33,963 nucleotides of DNA from JAKORR01 sp964608495 (GCA_964608495.1 CAZSOQ010000023.1:1-33963), one strand, 5' to 3'. Counted from the first letter of the stretch, positions 8,547-16,475 are shown. Notes: a model not told the origin generated them from the letters alone. Numbers and translations are program-made.

Positions 8547-10520
8547 TCAGATGAAGATCTTGTAGTTCTGTCGCCCGAGCACGGGCCCGAGGATCGCCCA
8601 CAGGGAGCCCACGAAGTAGTCGCCCACTATCATCCCCAGGAAGAACCAGATCCCCTTCCGGTGCGCCTTCTGTCCCCAGTACCTCATGACCACGGTCTTG
8701 ATGGCCCAGCTCACGAGGAAGGCGAACCAGAAGTAGTCCATGGCGAAGGATATGGCGAGCGCGTAGCCTGCCGGGTGCAGGGGCAGGTTGGCGTAGCGGT
8801 AGCGCAGCGACTTGAGGGCCACGACGATCGCGCCGCCGACGACCATCGCCGCGATGCGGGTGTAGTCCGGGCCCGTGGGCGCCCGGAGCCACGATGCCAG
8901 CCGGTTGTAGGTCTCCCATCCGACCCACGCCTTGAAGCCCTGGCACCTGGCCGCGGCGCCCTCGCGGAAGGTCACGGACAGGTTCGCCCAGTAGCTGAAG
9001 ACGATGGCGAAGATGGTCGCCACGACGATCGCCCCGGCCAGCCAGCGAACGTTCAAGTCGGCGTGCTCGGCCATCTTGAAGCCCTCTAGCTGGCAGGGCA
9101 TGGGATGGCACCGGTAGCATCGGTTGAACCAGTAGGTGGTGGAGAGCGCCGTCAGGTCGCGGGCGCTGAGGCTGTGCACGCCGACTATCTCGACGATGAT
9201 GCGGTGGGGGTTCACGAAGTAGATCTCGTGGGGCGTGCCCAGCTCGGCCCGCACGCGGGTCATCGCCACCGACAGGAGATAGTAGATGAGCACGAAGAAC
9301 AGCCACGTGCCCGCCGACATCCCGGCCTGGGTCGAGAAGACCGTGAGCGCCGTGATGCCCGCAAGAATCCCCAGAGCCGCCCAACGGTAGGGGATCGGCT
9401 CCTCTTCGTCGCGCAGGGTCGTCTCCCGCCCCCACAGGTGGGCCCACACTTCCCGCAGGTGACTGCTGCTCGCCACCAGCGCCACCACCGCCAGCGCCAG
9501 CCATGCCCCCGAGGCCTGCTGATCCAGGTAGGGCGCCCCCGCCTCTCGCATACCCATCAGCGACGCCCCGACACGCTCCGCCTTCGCCACGACGTAGAAG
9601 AACCAGCAGGAGAAGGACAGGTCCAGGGGCAGGAAGAAGGCCAGGCCGATCGCGAAGGGGTAGAGGGAGATGCGCGTGGACCCCATGGCGCGCAGGTGCG
9701 GCGACTGGAAGTGCTGGAGCAGCTCGTACAGCTTGATGTACCTAAGCTCGGGCACGGCCGGGATCCAGGCGTGCAGCCCGTTGACGATGTCTATCACGGC
9801 CGCCACCGCGAAGCCCATCCACATCAGCCTGTTGCGGAAGAAGCGGAAGCTCTCCTGGCCGCGGGTGAGCTCGAGGGGCAAGATTATGAGCGGGTAGGCC
9901 AGGTGCTCGTGCTCGGTCCAGTGCTTGCGCACCAGCACGTTGATGCACAGCATTACGAGGATGAGCACGACCATGAACCCGCCCCACGCCGCCAGAGGCA
10001 GAAGGAAGGGCCCGAGATTCTCGGGCCGCCACCACAGCTCCCCGCCCTCGTAGAAGTGCCGCAGCGCCGTCGGGTCCGACACCGTCAACCACGTCGGCAG
10101 GTACTGATGGAACAGCTCCTCCCACTTGTTCTCGGGTGTGGCGAACCGGAAGGGATGCCCGATCACGCCGAAGAGGTTCTGCACCATGTCGTGCCCCGCC
10201 AGCGTCTCGGAGATCACGACCATCAGGTAGATGACCAAGAGCTCCGGCTGGCTGAAGGCCATTCGGGGCCAGTACCGCACCAGCAACAGGTTCAGCAGGG
10301 CCAGCACGATCAGCGCGAAGACCGGCGTGATGAACAGCGGCAGGCACGACCCGTCCAGCGAGTACCATCGCACCTCCACTACCGTCACCCAGTACACGTT
10401 GACGGGCATCAACGCCAGCCCGAGCAGGATGGCCCGCAGCGTTACGCCGCGCGTCAGGTACCCGGCCGGAGCGGGCTTCCTCGCCCGCTCGGCGCCATCC
10501 TGTCGTGCTGCCGAAGCCAT
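8547..10520 (-). CDS. polytopic membrane protein, DUF6785/DUF6784-like (paralogue 1)
   Basis: A 657-residue integral membrane protein with a dozen or more hydrophobic segments and a short basic cytosolic N-terminus. I recognise it as the large uncharacterised family often annotated DUF6785/DUF6784 in Planctomycetota, Armatimonadota and relatives. It is probably a transporter, as its size and topology resemble oligopeptide-transporter-like carriers, but no substrate is established. Landmarks shared with the second copy in this window are FATPENKWEELF at 126-137, HFYEG at 155-159, HEHLAYPLIILP at 204-215, and a C-terminal FLGMIVGDYFVGSLW segment. The loop between transmembrane segments at 120-160 carries most of the conserved charged and aromatic residues and could be a binding site. 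Start 10520 has AGGTGA 4 nt upstream. The homocysteine-operon terminator lies upstream, so it has its own promoter. Confidence 0.85.
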   Translation of the reverse strand: MASAARQDGAERARKPAPAGYLTRGVTLRAILLGLALMPVNVYWVTVVEVRWYSLDGSCLPLFITPVFALIVLALLNLLLVRYWPRMAFSQPELLVIYLMVVISETLAGHDMVQNLFGVIGHPFRFATPENKWEELFHQYLPTWLTVSDPTALRHFYEGGELWWRPENLGPFLLPLAAWGGFMVVLILVMLCINVLVRKHWTEHEHLAYPLIILPLELTRGQESFRFFRNRLMWMGFAVAAVIDIVNGLHAWIPAVPELRYIKLYELLQHFQSPHLRAMGSTRISLYPFAIGLAFFLPLDLSFSCWFFYVVAKAERVGASLMGMREAGAPYLDQQASGAWLALAVVALVASSSHLREVWAHLWGRETTLRDEEEPIPYRWAALGILAGITALTVFSTQAGMSAGTWLFFVLIYYLLSVAMTRVRAELGTPHEIYFVNPHRIIVEIVGVHSLSARDLTALSTTYWFNRCYRCHPMPCQLEGFKMAEHADLNVRWLAGAIVVATIFAIVFSYWANLSVTFREGAAARCQGFKAWVGWETYNRLASWLRAPTGPDYTRIAAMVVGGAIVVALKSLRYRYANLPLHPAGYALAISFAMDYFWFAFLVSWAIKTVVMRYWGQKAHRKGIWFFLGMIVGDYFVGSLWAILGPVLGRQNYKIFI

Positions 10521-10733
10521 GGCTCACCTGCCGCCTGTCTTCGCTCCGCTCTGGCACTCCCCGCGCCCCGTACCGCGCCCGCGGCCCACCTCCTCCCCGG
10601 CGCGGGCTCGGCGGAGAGGCCGAAGAGGCCGGACGACGCGGACCCCCGCGGGGGCCACCAGGGCACGACGCCGGTCGCGCGCTCGCGCCATCTTCCTCGA
10701 AGAGGGTGGACCTGCACGCACCGACCACGACGC

Positions 10734-10769
10734 AAAAGGGGGCGGAGCCTCCACCGCGGCTCCGCCCCT
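10734..10769 (-). terminator. intrinsic terminator of the homocysteine operon
   Basis: GGGGCGGAGCC (10739-10749) and GGCTCCGCCCC (10758-10768) form a perfect 11-bp stem with an 8-nt loop. On the minus strand the stem is followed by a short U run, TTTT at 10737-10734. It begins 23 bp past the stop of the NIL-ferredoxin gene, which fits the end of that transcript. Confidence 0.85.
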
Positions 10770-10791
10770 GGTCAGGCCTCATCTCGCATGT

Positions 10792-11202
10792 TCAGAATCG
10801 TACCCGCATGGCCCGTGGCGGACAAGCCGCCACGCACAGCTCGCACGCGATGCACTGGTCCGAGTCGAAGACCACGACCTGACTCTCGCGGTCGTCCACG
10901 CGGAGCGCTCCCGTCGGGCACACGACCACACAGTGCCCGCAGTGCGTGCACTTGTCCTCGTCGCGCACCACGTCCAGCTCGAGAGGCTGCACCTTCACGC
11001 CGTGTTCCTCGACCCATGCCAGGCCGGCTTCGATGTTCTTGGGCTTACCCTCGACTCCCACGACCATCACCCCCTCCTGATCGGGTGTGATGTTCGCGCG
11101 CAGGATGTTGACCGTGACCTCGAAGTCCCGCACCAGGCGCGATACGATGGGCTCGTCAATCAGTGTCCGTGGGTAGTGAAGCACCACTCGCCTTTCGCCC
11201 AT
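10792..11202 (-). CDS. NIL-domain 2[4Fe-4S] ferredoxin of homocysteine biosynthesis (MA1822-like)
   Basis: A 136-residue two-domain protein. Residues 5-78 are a NIL domain, as found in methionine-related proteins. Residues 80-136 hold two [4Fe-4S] motifs: Cys85, 88, 91, 95 and Cys117, 120, 123, 127, each CxxCxxCxxxCP. In Methanosarcina the equivalent protein (MA1822) works with the DUF39 protein MA1821 to make homocysteine from aspartate semialdehyde and sulfide, presumably by delivering electrons. Here its ATG directly follows the TAA of the DUF39 gene (TAAATG), and its GGGAGGTGA lies inside the end of that gene, a textbook translational coupling. A strong terminator follows, making this the last gene of the operon. 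Assignment rests on domain pattern and neighbour and is firm. Confidence 0.93.
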   Translation of the reverse strand: MGERRVVLHYPRTLIDEPIVSRLVRDFEVTVNILRANITPDQEGVMVVGVEGKPKNIEAGLAWVEEHGVKVQPLELDVVRDEDKCTHCGHCVVVCPTGALRVDDRESQVVVFDSDQCIACELCVAACPPRAMRVRF

Positions 11203-12417
11203 TTATCTCACCTCCCGCACCGGTGGTCGCTCTCGCAGAGGCCGGAAGGTCTTCCCACTCTCCGCCGACGGCAGCAGTTCCGCCGGCCGGCTCAGGAGGA
11301 ACTCGCCGGCCTCGACCTGTTCCTTCAGCAGGTTCGCGACCTCGCGGGCCCGCGGGTAGCTGGAGAGCGCCGCCGTCGGCACCCTCTTGCCTCGCAGCTC
11401 GATCTCTCCGCTGCGCAGATCAGCGTAGCTCACGTATCCCAGCGGCTCGCCGGTCATCTCCGGGTAACCGTGGGCGTAGTCCATCAGCGGCGCCACGATA
11501 TCCGCGTCGCTGACCGCCGTGAACCGCGCCATGTCCTCGTCCAGGATCGGTATCGGTATGCCGATCCCCACACAAAGTGACACTCCGTAGCCCTGGAAGC
11601 TGACCCCAACGACCCACCGGGGGTCCATCTCCTTCATGTCGCCCACGCACGCCAGCGTCCCGGCGCCGCCGCGAGGCACCCCGTTGGCGGCGCGAGGCAC
11701 GCTCGGGTCGTGCTGCGTGCCCGGCCAGAACACGTATCCCTGCGCGCCCCCCAGCCAGATTCGGGTGCCGATGCCGACCGTCCGGTAGTGCGGATCGTTG
11801 AGCAAGGGGCTCAACTGGCCGGCCGAGCAGTAGTTGGCCGAGCCCAGATCAGCCTTCACCACGCCGAGGTAGGTGTACACGTCGCGGTCGGTGCGGGTGT
11901 TCACGGCCACGTTGTAGTTCTGGTAGGCATTGCGCGGATTGCACAGGATTGCCTCATTCAGGTCTTCGATGTTGATCAGCGTCTCCAGCTCTCGCCGCGG
12001 GTAGCAGTCCGTGCCATAGCCTTCGGCCCTGAGCAGGACATCCTCGCCGGCGATCAGCTCCTGGATCACGTGGCCGCCGCCATACCGGAACTCGCCGGGG
12101 TGGGTACGGTTCAGCGGGTCGTTCTCCACCATCTCGGTGGCGCCCAGGTACAGGTCCACTGCGGCCAGTCCGCCATAGGCCGGGACTCCGTTGAGCCACG
12201 CTCGCGCTATCTTCATCCGGGGCTTGGTGTGCCCGATGTTGAGGATCGCTCCCGACGAGCACATTGGGCCGAAGGTCCCCGTCGTGACCACATCCACGTG
12301 CTCGGCGGCCTTTGCCGCCCCTTGCTCGGCCACGATATCTACCATCTCCTCAGCCGTGACCACCACGACTGAGCCTTGTCGTATCTTGTCGTTTATCTCC
12401 TCGTAGGTCTTGGGCAT
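11203..12417 (-). CDS. DUF39 homocysteine biosynthesis protein (MA1821-like)
   Basis: A 404-residue protein of the DUF39 family, which replaces the classical homoserine-activating route. It takes part in direct conversion of aspartate semialdehyde and sulfide to homocysteine. Seen: conserved stretches TTGTFGPMCSSGAILNIGH (44-62) with Cys53, GEFRYGGGHVIQELIAGE (108-125), AEGYGTDCYPR with Cys138, AILCNPRNAYQNYNVAVN (156-173) and the GxGxxIWLGGAQGYVFWPGTQH region. Cys53 and Cys138 are candidates for the persulfide-handling cysteines. The archaeal form has C-terminal CBS domains; this one does not, as is usual for short bacterial forms. Start 12417 is preceded by AGGGG and begins in the family's usual PKTYEEIN. 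It is separated from the upstream UPF0280 gene by a 197-nt leader with unusual pairing potential, and is fused in expression to the NIL ferredoxin downstream. Confidence 0.94.
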   Translation of the reverse strand: MPKTYEEINDKIRQGSVVVVTAEEMVDIVAEQGAAKAAEHVDVVTTGTFGPMCSSGAILNIGHTKPRMKIARAWLNGVPAYGGLAAVDLYLGATEMVENDPLNRTHPGEFRYGGGHVIQELIAGEDVLLRAEGYGTDCYPRRELETLINIEDLNEAILCNPRNAYQNYNVAVNTRTDRDVYTYLGVVKADLGSANYCSAGQLSPLLNDPHYRTVGIGTRIWLGGAQGYVFWPGTQHDPSVPRAANGVPRGGAGTLACVGDMKEMDPRWVVGVSFQGYGVSLCVGIGIPIPILDEDMARFTAVSDADIVAPLMDYAHGYPEMTGEPLGYVSYADLRSGEIELRGKRVPTAALSSYPRAREVANLLKEQVEAGEFLLSRPAELLPSAESGKTFRPLRERPPVREVR

Positions 12418-12614
12418 GGACAGATCCCCTGTGGGTCAAGTTTGCCTGGCGCCGGGACCAACACGAATACCCGTGGTGGCCGGCTCGCAGAAGAAACGGG
12501 GAAAGCTGGGCTCGCGGTAGGGCCGGTTGGCCCCATCACATGCCCATACACATCAGGGGAAGCCAGTCGAACTGGGCCGACCGGCCTGTGGCGCAAACCT
12601 GGTGAAGCCTTAGA
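12418..12614 (-). promoter_or_regulatory. structured 5' leader of the DUF39 homocysteine genes (candidate cis-regulatory RNA)
   Basis: On the minus strand, arm 1 GGCCGGT (12586-12580) pairs perfectly with arm 2 ACCGGCC (12527-12521), enclosing 52 nt. That interval holds a hairpin CCAGT/ACTGG (12575-12563) and a second stem of CCCC/GGGG (12559-12531). A third arm, GCCGGCC (12484-12478), could displace arm 2 from arm 1 (6 pairs plus a wobble). The start codon is about 60 nt beyond arm 3. Mutually exclusive arms before a biosynthetic gene are the layout of a riboswitch or attenuator. I tried to fit SAM-I, SAH, THF and cobalamin consensus cores and did not see a match. High GC makes some pairing likely by chance. 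Confidence 0.4.
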
Positions 12615-13367
12615 CTACCCATTAGTATCGCTACCCGTCGGCAGAATCTCGAGACTGCCGAAGGCTCCGAAACGGTCATGGGAGCATACCACGGCCTGCA
12701 CCACACCGTCAACGCCGCGCGCCCACTCGAGCGCCTGCACCAGGTCCTCGGCTCGCCGGACGCGGTTGCCCAGCGCCGTGGCCATCGCGTCGGCCAGGGC
12801 TCCATCCGTAGCCGCCACCACCGTCGCATCCGCCCGTCCCAGGCTCAGCGAGTGTCCATGCCGCCCCGAGGAGGTGCACACCGCCATGCGTGCCCCTGCC
12901 GGAATCTTCAGCGCCATCTTCCCGCTGAGTCTGCTCCCCGGCGCCACTATCGCTACCCGCCGCTCCTCCTGTGTCACCAGGTAGACGTCGCCACCGTTCT
13001 CGACTATCACTTCCGGGGACTCCGTCTCGAGTGCCTCCGCCACCCTCTGCGCGATTGTCCCGGCCACGGCCGCCATGGGTCCGACCCCCGCCGCCGCGCC
13101 GGCCGCGCACATCCGCCGTACCACCTCGGGGGCGCCGGGGAGCGGATCGAGGGGCTGCAGGCTCTCGACGAATCCCTGGTGCCGTCGCAGGTACGCCCGC
13201 AGCTCGGCCCGCACGGCCTGCAGTGCCGCGGCGGCTTCGGCCCGCAGTTCCCTCCGCGCCCAGACGGCCAGGTCGCTTTCCTCGAGGGTCACGCCAAACC
13301 GCACCAGCCCCTCGGCGCGCGCGAGGCGCCGGTACGTCCGCGGCTCGTAGCTTCCCCTGCCGTTCAT
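12615..13367 (-). CDS. UPF0280 (COG2122) protein, ApbE-like fold, sulfur trafficking for homocysteine synthesis
   Basis: A 250-residue cytosolic protein of the UPF0280 family, distantly related to the flavin transferase ApbE. Motifs: RYLRRHQGF-like region at 58-66, GVGPMAAVAG at 94-103, ENGGD at 123-127 and CTSSGRHGHSLSLGRADA at 164-181. These are the family's hallmark blocks. In Methanosarcina acetivorans a COG2122 protein (MA1715) is linked with the DUF39/NIL pair in sulfide assimilation. Its presence directly upstream of both here supports the same role and argues against a flavinylation job. Start 13367 follows the STN gene stop by 12 nt with only a weak ribosome site, so translation is probably coupled. 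The C-terminus ends some 200 nt before the DUF39 gene. Some databases call it thiamine-biosynthesis-like, which I think is a mislabel. Confidence 0.9.
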   Translation of the reverse strand: MNGRGSYEPRTYRRLARAEGLVRFGVTLEESDLAVWARRELRAEAAAALQAVRAELRAYLRRHQGFVESLQPLDPLPGAPEVVRRMCAAGAAAGVGPMAAVAGTIAQRVAEALETESPEVIVENGGDVYLVTQEERRVAIVAPGSRLSGKMALKIPAGARMAVCTSSGRHGHSLSLGRADATVVAATDGALADAMATALGNRVRRAEDLVQALEWARGVDGVVQAVVCSHDRFGAFGSLEILPTGSDTNG

Positions 13368-13379
13368 CTCGCCGGGAGT

Positions 13380-14885
13380 CTACCACCGGCCCTGGGCCGG
13401 CGTCCCTTGCCCCGCTACGGCCCGCTGGGGGATCGGCAGGTCCTTGAACTCCCACGTCCACTGCCGGGGCTGGTCGCCGGGCGACCTCAGGTCGAGCTGG
13501 AGCACCCAGCTACCGGGCACTTTGGGCATCGGGAACCACAGCAGCATGGTCAGCGGTGGACCCTTCTGGTCCTTCTGCAGGCCGCCGGCGACGACCCGCC
13601 AGGCGGCTCTGGTCGCGGTCAGTCCCGCCCCCGCGCCTTCACCGAGCAGTGCGTCCTCAAGGCCCAGACCCGCCCTCGCGGCCGCGTGGTTGCCTTCCAG
13701 CACCACCGACACCGCAGGGCTCCCTTCCGCCTCGGTGCCCACGGCCCCCAAGCCGCCAGGCCGTGCGATCCCTCCGCCGGACGACACGACGTTGTGCAGA
13801 ACCGTGTTGGTATACCTGGCAGCCAGCGCGGCCTTCAGCTCCGCAATCTCGTCCAGCGTCGGCATCTTGCGGTCCTCGACCTTCACGACCCGAAGGGTGG
13901 CTACCTCGCCGCCGCGGGTTCCCATGTCCATGGGCAGCGTGAAGCTGACTCCAGGCTGATCCCTCGTGCCCATCCCGGCCACGCGGCAGCGCGCCTCGGG
14001 CCCCACGGTCTCCTGGATCATGGTGAGGTGCAGGTCGAAACGTTCCGCCGGCGGGATCTGGAAACCCAGCGTCAGGGTCGTTCGTGCATTCGACCAATCC
14101 TGCCTGGACAGCACAGGGCCACTGAGCCACGGCTTACCGTCCACGGTCGCCGTGACGTAGGTCTGTCCCCAGTCACCGCGCCAGCCATCCCAGAAGCCCG
14201 AGGAGTAGCCGCCTCCCACGAAGCCTGTGCCGCCGTAGGGAACCGCGAGCGTCGCCTTCATCCCTTCGCCCGGCACCCCGCCACCGTACCCGCCGCCGGC
14301 AGCAGACTCCCCGGCGAGATACTTCCCACCGAAGCCGCCACGCCCACCGCCGTACGCGTCCTGAGAGCCCCCTCCGACCAGCCTGACCAGCAGATAGGGT
14401 GCAAAGAAACCCCCGTCGGCCTTGCGGTCGTGCGCGACGCCTATGGTCTCGATATGCCAGGGAGGGAGCACAACCTTGTCGCCGGGGTGGAGAACCGGTA
14501 CCGAGCCCGCCGCGCCGCCACGTCCGCCACCACCGACGCTCGGAGGGGCTTGGCCGCCTGGTAGCTCGCGCAGGACCCACGACGTGCGCTCTCGGTCAAG
14601 TGGGGCAAGCTCGAGTCCTGCGGCTGTCGCGACGGCCCGGAGCGCCTCCACCGCGGTGACGTCGGACAGGTTCATCGTCACCCAGAGACCCCGGAACTGC
14701 GCCGGCACGATGCACCGGAGGCCGCCGCGCTGGGCCAGCGACGCCACCGCATCCTCAAGGCGCACGTCGCGGAACTCCACACTCATTCTCTCGTCGCCAG
14801 GGTCGGCGGCCTGTGCCGGCGTGCAGAACCAGCACACCACGGCACAGACTGCGGCGCACAGCCGGAGGTAGCGTGCCGCGCTCAT
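13380..14885 (-). CDS. secreted STN (secretin/TonB N-terminal) domain protein
   Basis: A 501-residue exported protein. Seen: signal peptide 1-26 (ending AQA); an STN-type domain at about 34-105 (MSVEFRDVRLEDAVASLAQ ... LWVTMNLSDVTAVEALRAV ... LELAPL), the small alpha/beta domain found at the N-terminus of secretins, TonB receptors and related sensors; then glycine-rich linkers near 114-125 and 173-205; then beta-rich regions to the end. No secretin pore or beta-barrel signature is visible, so the STN domain stands alone. Its ATG lies 2 nt past the anti-sigma stop, with AAGGAGG inside that gene, so the two are translated together. That position suggests it is either a ligand-sensing partner of the anti-sigma factor or an envelope product of the sigma regulon. 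Precise function unknown. Confidence 0.75.
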   Translation of the reverse strand: MSAARYLRLCAAVCAVVCWFCTPAQAADPGDERMSVEFRDVRLEDAVASLAQRGGLRCIVPAQFRGLWVTMNLSDVTAVEALRAVATAAGLELAPLDRERTSWVLRELPGGQAPPSVGGGGRGGAAGSVPVLHPGDKVVLPPWHIETIGVAHDRKADGGFFAPYLLVRLVGGGSQDAYGGGRGGFGGKYLAGESAAGGGYGGGVPGEGMKATLAVPYGGTGFVGGGYSSGFWDGWRGDWGQTYVTATVDGKPWLSGPVLSRQDWSNARTTLTLGFQIPPAERFDLHLTMIQETVGPEARCRVAGMGTRDQPGVSFTLPMDMGTRGGEVATLRVVKVEDRKMPTLDEIAELKAALAARYTNTVLHNVVSSGGGIARPGGLGAVGTEAEGSPAVSVVLEGNHAAARAGLGLEDALLGEGAGAGLTATRAAWRVVAGGLQKDQKGPPLTMLLWFPMPKVPGSWVLQLDLRSPGDQPRQWTWEFKDLPIPQRAVAGQGTPAQGRW

Positions 14886-14887
14886 CT

Positions 14888-15820
14888 CTACCCGCCTCCT
14901 TGCGCTTCGGCGCAGATAACTTCGTCCTTCCAGTAGGCCACCACCACGGCCGTCTCGGCCTCCAGGACCTCGGTGACGGTGCCCCCCGCCGTCTGCTCGA
15001 CCGACCCCACGACGATTCTCCTGGGGACGTCCAGCACGACGCCGCCATCGCCGCGCACCTCCTCCCGGGCGACCACTCTCCCGTCGGCCGTCTGCCAGAT
15101 GAGGATGATCCGGGGCTCTCGTTCGGGCATCGGAGGCTGGGGCGCCACCTCCGTGCCCTCCGGCTCGGGGGCCCTGAGCTGCTCGTCCCCGGCGGGCTGA
15201 GCCGGCGCGGGCCGCGCCCTCGGACGGCTGGGCCTCCCATGCCGCGGCCGCGCCTTCGACGACCGATGCGGACTACTCACGGTCTGTCGCGCTTTCGGTG
15301 GCTCGTCGGGTACCTTCAGAGCGACCTTCGGCGCGCCCGCCTCCGGCTGGAGTGTCGTCGTCGCCTGGCCCGCGCCGGCCGGCCCGCTGTCGGAAGGTCG
15401 CGCAGCGGACCTGGACGAGGCATCAGCCGCCGCGACGCGTGGGTGATGGGGGTCTTCGCTTCCGGACGGGCCCAGGTTGCTCGCGGGGCGCCTGCCCACC
15501 AGCACGGCCGCCAGAAGGACGACGACGCACGCCAGGGCCAGGCCGAGCGCCAGACGCTCCCGACGCCACGCCGGCGGCGCCTCCGCTGCGACTCCCTCGG
15601 GCAACCCGGGGCGGTCGGCCCGCAGCGCGGCCCCCGCGGCGAGAAGCCTGGACGCATAGGCAGCACAGCCGTGACATTCCGCCAGATGCGCGTCGCACCA
15701 CTCGGGGCGACCGCGGTCGCCGGCCGCTTCGGCCACCAGCGCGGCCCTGGCATGGCGACAGGTCTCGGGCAGTCGCCGGCGCGCTCGTCGCGCGTTCCTG
15801 TCCTCAGATGCCTTCATCAC
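14888..15820 (-). CDS. zinc-finger anti-sigma factor, single-pass membrane protein
   Basis: A 310-residue regulator that should hold the adjacent ECF sigma factor inactive. Residues 21-52 carry a zf-HC2-like zinc site: Cys21 and His23 early, then HLAECHGC giving His45, Cys49 and Cys52. One hydrophobic helix at about 90-109 crosses the membrane. The outer part starts with a long Pro/Ala/Arg/Glu-rich linker (about 110-235) and ends in a small beta-rich domain (RIILIWQTADGRVV ... VVVAYWKDEVI). It overlaps the sigma gene by 17 nt. Two ATG codons are adjacent at 15820 and 15817. The outer domain could sense an envelope signal or contact the STN protein encoded next. Family role is well known; the signal is not readable. 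Confidence 0.87.
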   Translation of the reverse strand: MMKASEDRNARRARRRLPETCRHARAALVAEAAGDRGRPEWCDAHLAECHGCAAYASRLLAAGAALRADRPGLPEGVAAEAPPAWRRERLALGLALACVVVLLAAVLVGRRPASNLGPSGSEDPHHPRVAAADASSRSAARPSDSGPAGAGQATTTLQPEAGAPKVALKVPDEPPKARQTVSSPHRSSKARPRHGRPSRPRARPAPAQPAGDEQLRAPEPEGTEVAPQPPMPEREPRIILIWQTADGRVVAREEVRGDGGVVLDVPRRIVVGSVEQTAGGTVTEVLEAETAVVVAYWKDEVICAEAQGGG

Positions 15821-16340
15821 TCATCATCTCCGCGAGCTGTCGAAGACCCTCGTGCGCGCGCCAACGGGCCGTGCCCGCGCGACAGCCCAGCACGCGCGCG
15901 ATGTCCGAGTAGGGGAACTCGTACCGCACGCGCAGAAGCACCGCCGCGCGCAGGGGCTCCGAGAGCTGCTCGACCACCAGCCACAGTGTCCGGTCGGGTT
16001 GGGGCGAGGGCGAGGCCTGCAACAGCGCGTCAGACGGGTCAGTGGGTATGGCGGCCCGTCCGCGGCGGCGCAGGTGGTCTCGACACAGGTTGAGCGCGAT
16101 CCGGAACAGCCAGGCTCGCAGGGCACCGGGACCCCGGGGGACGAAGGAGCGGATGCTCCCGGAGGCCCGCAGCAGTGCCTCAGAGGCCAGGTCCTGCGCC
16201 TCGTCCCGGTCGCCCACCCACCGCCGACACCAGTCCTCGAGAACCGGACGGTAGGTCGCGGCAAGGACGCCCAGGCTCTCACCTCGGTCCGCTGCCCGGC
16301 TCACCAGTGCTTCCTCTCCTGCTCGCGCGTGCGTGGTCAT
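15804..16340 (-). CDS. ECF (extracytoplasmic function) RNA polymerase sigma factor
   Basis: A 178-residue group 4 sigma-70 factor. Region 2 spans about 24-92 (DEAQDLASEALLRA, then RAWLFRIALNLCRDHLRRR, which melts and reads the -10 element). Region 4 spans about 117-172 (LSEPLRAAVLLRVRYEFPYSDIARVLGC with helix-turn-helix GCRAGTARWRAHEGLRQLAE, reading the -35). Start 16340 gives normal ECF length; longer open frames upstream run into the divergent promoter region and are not protein-like. It heads a string of co-directional genes: anti-sigma (17-nt overlap), STN protein, UPF0280 and, after a leader, DUF39 and NIL ferredoxin. ECF genes commonly activate their own operon, but I could not pick a clear ECF-type promoter in the 178 bp upstream. 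Confidence 0.93.
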   Translation of the reverse strand: MTTHARAGEEALVSRAADRGESLGVLAATYRPVLEDWCRRWVGDRDEAQDLASEALLRASGSIRSFVPRGPGALRAWLFRIALNLCRDHLRRRGRAAIPTDPSDALLQASPSPQPDRTLWLVVEQLSEPLRAAVLLRVRYEFPYSDIARVLGCRAGTARWRAHEGLRQLAEMMSDEGI

Positions 16341-16447
16341 GCGCCTTGTCCCCTCTATTGTGGGAAACGCTCGACGATCGCGGAACGTTGGGTCGCGGCT
16401 TCGGTGGACGAAGAAGCACCTCAGGTCCCTGTTGCCCTTGGCCGTGG

Positions 16448-16475
16448 TTGACTCCGGCCCCGACTGCCCTACAAT
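16448..16475 (+). promoter_or_regulatory. sigma-70 promoter for the LamG-phosphoesterase gene
   Basis: TTGACT at 16448-16453 and TACAAT at 16470-16475 are separated by 16 bp, close to the housekeeping consensus. They lie about 45-70 bp before the GTG start at 16519, within the divergent intergenic region. A transcript would start near 16482 and include the GGAGGTGA ribosome site. Confidence 0.6.

Noticed and set aside
9105..11090. A 661-codon plus-strand open frame across membrane paralogue 1 and the ferredoxin
   Set aside because: Low-complexity Arg/His/Gln product opposite two well-supported genes, running through the terminator.
12521..12586. Possible tRNA from a 7-bp closing stem and a TCGAA loop
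   Set aside because: The 66-nt length is too short, the TCGAA loop is 5 nt rather than 7, and no D arm, anticodon arm or CCA end fits.
12510..12640. Possible plus-strand cobalamin riboswitch (GGGGAAGCCAGT and a later AGCC..AGAC..CCC)
   Set aside because: The core loops and B12 box do not match well enough, and no plus-strand gene follows.
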